Assembly: GCA_035255485.1 (NCBI GenBank)
Contig: DATEZO010000137.1
Span: 38,211-102,210, forward strand
Source: DATEZO01 sp035255485
GTDB lineage: Bacteria; Pseudomonadota; Gammaproteobacteria; Burkholderiales; Burkholderiaceae_D
Length of the DNA stretch: 64,000 bases
Reading direction: 5' to 3'
In this document: one piece after another, positions 61,849-64,000 of the stretch
Layout: the number at the start of each line of letters is the position of its first letter
Position numbering within the stretch: position 1 is the first letter of the stretch
Made by a program: the position numbers and the translations under genes
Notes under the pieces: model-generated
Database searches by the model: none
The model's input: the letters and a program-made list of their open reading frames with translations, nothing else
What the model was told of the DNA's origin: nothing

Positions 61849-63672
61849 CTACGGGCACGGCTTGCCGAATGCGCTCTTGCCGGATGGCGAAAGGACCGCG
61901 CCGGCTACAGGATTGGTGCGGAACACGGTGCAACCTTTCAAGCCCAGTTGATATGCCTGCATGAATACATCCCGATATTGATCGAAACTCGCCGCTGCCG
62001 GGACATTGATCGTCTTGGAAATGGATTGGTCGACATGCGCCTGTAGCCGGGACTGCAACGTCAATTGCGCCAGCGGATCGACATCGTATGCTGCGACAAA
62101 ATAATCGGGCAACGGCGCATGCTCACCACGCAATTTGCGAAACAGGGACCACGCATAGTCGTTGACCGGTATCGTCGTGACGCTGCCGTCGGACGCCTTG
62201 ACTTTCCTGTCCGCCTGGAACGCATAGATCGGTTCGATGCCACTCGATACATTATTGGCCAGCAGACTGATGGAGCCGGCCGGCGCAATCGCCGTCAAAT
62301 GGCTATTGCGGATGCCGGTTTGCCGAAGCATGTCGAGAATGTCATGCGGCAGCGACAGGATAAAGTCACCAGCGAGATACTCCGTTGCACGATATTCCTG
62401 AAAAACACCGCGTTCCTCAGCCAGCGCGATCGATGTGCGATAGGCTGCGTGGGAAATGGTCCGCATGATCCGATCTGCAAGATCCAGCGACGACTCCGAG
62501 CCATACCGCACGCCGAGCATTGCAAACGCATCAGCCAGGCCAGTGATGCCCAACCCGATACGGCGCGACGCATGCGCCGCCCTGGCCTGCACCTTCAGTG
62601 GAAAATGTGAAATATCGATCACGTTATCCAGCATCCTGGTAGCGATTGCCGCGATGTCGGCGATCCCCTTCATGTCGAGCTGCGGATGCTGGCCAAAAGG
62701 ATCGCGGATAAATTGCGTCAGGTTGATCGACCCGAGATTGCATACGCCATGCGGCGGCAGCGGCACTTCGCCGCAGGGATTGGTCGCACTGATGCGTTCG
62801 GCATACCAGAGATTATTACTGCGCTGTACGCGATCGATGAAAATCACACCGGGATCACCGCAATCGAACGCCGCACGCAGTATCCGGTCCCACAACATGC
62901 GCGCCGCAATAGTGCGCACTACCAGGCATGGCTCAAGGACGCTTGACCCGGACCAGATTCTTTCGCACACGATCCCGCCGTCCGGAACCGGACGCCCGGC
63001 AAGCGGAAAAACCAGTGGCCATTGTGCATCCTCGCCCACTGCCTGCATGAACTCGTCACTGATCAATACCGAAAGATTGAAATGCTGCAAGGCCCCTGTC
63101 GCGCCCTTGTCGCCATGTTTGGCATCGATGAAGCGCTCGATATCGGGGTGATCGCAGCGCAGCGTTGCCATCATCGCACCGCGCCGGCTTCCGGTCGAGA
63201 TCAGGGTGGCACATGCCTGGTCCCACACGTGCATGAAAGACACCGGCCCGGACGCGATATTACCTGACTCGGCAGCAGGCATTCCTGCCGGCCGCAGGGT
63301 TGAAAAGTCGCAACCGATGCCGCCTCCCTCCTGCATCGTCACCATCGATTCACCCAGCACGGAAAAGATCGCATCGATGGAATCATGGAGTTGACCCATC
63401 ACGAAACAATTGCATAGCGTGACCCGGTGTTGCGCTCCGGCACCGGCCAGAATGCGGCCGCCGGGCAAGAACCGAAAATGGGAAAGTGCTGTCTCGAATC
63501 GATCGCACCATGCGTCGCGATGATGCAATTCCGGCCCGGATAATGCCAATGCAACGCGCGACCAGGTGTCACGCACACTCGGCTCATGTGACGCACCATC
63601 TTCAAACAACCGGTACTTGGTGTTCCAGACATGCTGTGCGATCGGCTCTGTGAAAATGACGTCCACCATCAT
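61849..63672 (-). CDS. Adenosylcobalamin-dependent (class II) ribonucleotide reductase
   Basis: A 607-residue oxygen-independent reductase. It opens with an NrdJ-type N-terminus (YRLFEDGASHEPSVRDTWSRVALAL), has VTLCNCFVMG (Cys87, Cys89), GGGIGCDFSTLRPAG, the active-site loop NPCGEVPLPPHGVCNLGSINL (298 onward) and the late segment GLKGCTVFRTNP. There is no small-subunit gene nearby, as expected for class II. The protein ends shortly after (FGKPCP), shorter than many NrdJ, with only one terminal Cys. It supplies deoxynucleotides when oxygen is low. It is grouped with PolX and CapA. Confidence 0.9.
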   Translation of the reverse strand: MMVDVIFTEPIAQHVWNTKYRLFEDGASHEPSVRDTWSRVALALSGPELHHRDAWCDRFETALSHFRFLPGGRILAGAGAQHRVTLCNCFVMGQLHDSIDAIFSVLGESMVTMQEGGGIGCDFSTLRPAGMPAAESGNIASGPVSFMHVWDQACATLISTGSRRGAMMATLRCDHPDIERFIDAKHGDKGATGALQHFNLSVLISDEFMQAVGEDAQWPLVFPLAGRPVPDGGIVCERIWSGSSVLEPCLVVRTIAARMLWDRILRAAFDCGDPGVIFIDRVQRSNNLWYAERISATNPCGEVPLPPHGVCNLGSINLTQFIRDPFGQHPQLDMKGIADIAAIATRMLDNVIDISHFPLKVQARAAHASRRIGLGITGLADAFAMLGVRYGSESSLDLADRIMRTISHAAYRTSIALAEERGVFQEYRATEYLAGDFILSLPHDILDMLRQTGIRNSHLTAIAPAGSISLLANNVSSGIEPIYAFQADRKVKASDGSVTTIPVNDYAWSLFRKLRGEHAPLPDYFVAAYDVDPLAQLTLQSRLQAHVDQSISKTINVPAAASFDQYRDVFMQAYQLGLKGCTVFRTNPVAGAVLSPSGKSAFGKPCP

Positions 63673-63816
63673 GCTCTCCGTTGACCATTATTGGTCCATC
63701 CCCAATGCAATTGAGCTTAGGAGCCGGGGCGTTATGCAGATTGATGCGCAACAAAGATAGGTACGAATGTCTATTTCATATGAAACAATTCTGGCTCGCT
63801 TGCTTTCACTTATCGT

Positions 63817-64000
63817 ATGAAACAAAAAATGCTGTCAGCGGGTGTCGTGATTCAGCATTGCGGGCCGGAGGATTGCCGTTACCTGCTGCTGCGCAGCTAT
63901 AAGAACTGGGACTTCCCCAAGGGCATGGTCGAAGCGAACGAGACACCGTTTGCGGCCGCATGTCGCGAAGTACGCGAGGAAACTTCGCTGGATCGCCTTG
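63817..64000 (+). CDS. Nudix hydrolase, 5' part (cut by window end)
   Basis: The first 61 codons of a Nudix protein: MKQKMLSAGVVIQH, then YLLLRSYKNWDFPKGMVEANETPFAAACREVREETSLDRL, running off the window. The Nudix box GX5EX7REXXEE is present (GMVEANETPFAAACREVREE), with Ser in place of the usual Gly afterwards. This hydrolyses nucleoside diphosphate derivatives. It is divergent from the ribonucleotide reductase gene, so the two share a 144-base promoter region. Confidence 0.88.
   Translation, partial: MKQKMLSAGVVIQHCGPEDCRYLLLRSYKNWDFPKGMVEANETPFAAACREVREETSLDRL

Overview
The window reads as a contiguous chromosomal segment of a Betaproteobacterium, most likely Burkholderiales/Oxalobacteraceae (Herminiimonas- or Collimonas-like). 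This is inferred from the gene order ilvB-ilvN-ilvC, the ECF sigma/DUF3619/DUF3106/RDD block, the protein kinase/PP2C/rph/rdgB/hemW block and yicC-gmk-rpoZ-spoT, together with moderate GC. I see no insertion sequence, prophage, CRISPR array or rRNA. One tRNA gene, tRNA-Ser(UGA), is present.

Layout. 1-4.2 kb: a SIMPL-domain secreted protein and the branched-chain amino acid operon ilvBNC, with a clean intrinsic terminator. 4.7-6.9 kb: an ECF-type sigma factor with three small envelope-related genes. 7.0-12.4 kb: an FFLEELY-motif protein, a Tat-exported small subunit with a GMC oxidoreductase and a lipase-like hydrolase, a periplasmic CX10C repeat protein, and a DUF3309 gene broken by a one-base deletion. 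12.7-22 kb: tRNA-Ser, hemW, rdgB, rph, PP2C phosphatase and Ser/Thr kinase on the minus strand, then yicC, gmk, rpoZ and spoT on the plus strand. 22-26.7 kb: greB, an EAL/HDOD signalling protein, rlmJ and isocitrate lyase.

27-52.5 kb is the striking part. About eighteen minus-strand genes run from a tryptophan tryptophylquinone (TTQ) amine dehydrogenase (aauB, mauE, mauD, aauA) through a cytochrome c, an aldehyde dehydrogenase, a DUF1329/DUF1302/RND/YCF48 envelope quartet, an amino-acid/amine permease, a second aldehyde dehydrogenase, a UPF0261 protein, a HAD protein, a class III aminotransferase, another cytochrome c, a four-heme tandem MauG/peroxidase-like protein and a quinol nitric oxide reductase. 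A divergent sigma-54 activator lies next to an excellent -24/-12 promoter aimed at aauB and a 16-bp palindrome. I read this as one inducible system for periplasmic amine oxidation. The proposed roles are: the TTQ enzyme deaminates the amine, the tandem MauG-like protein matures TTQ, cytochromes c carry electrons, the dehydrogenases and aminotransferase process the aldehyde and amino products, and the quartet handles a hydrophobic substrate or envelope cargo.

52.8-64 kb resembles a stress or dormancy cluster: two coupled SagB/nitroreductase-like genes (one exported), a solo GroEL-like chaperonin without GroES or a GGM tail, a phosphotransferase/P-loop kinase fusion, a PAS-GGDEF cyclase, and an operon of B12-type ribonucleotide reductase, CapA and PolX. 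A Nudix gene is cut by the window end.

The best non-coding find is a 71-bp element present three times (6901, 22062, 52624). It has identical internal spacing and lies each time between the ends of convergent genes. Coordinates of starts were chosen by ribosome-binding site and family length, so several differ from the longest open frame.
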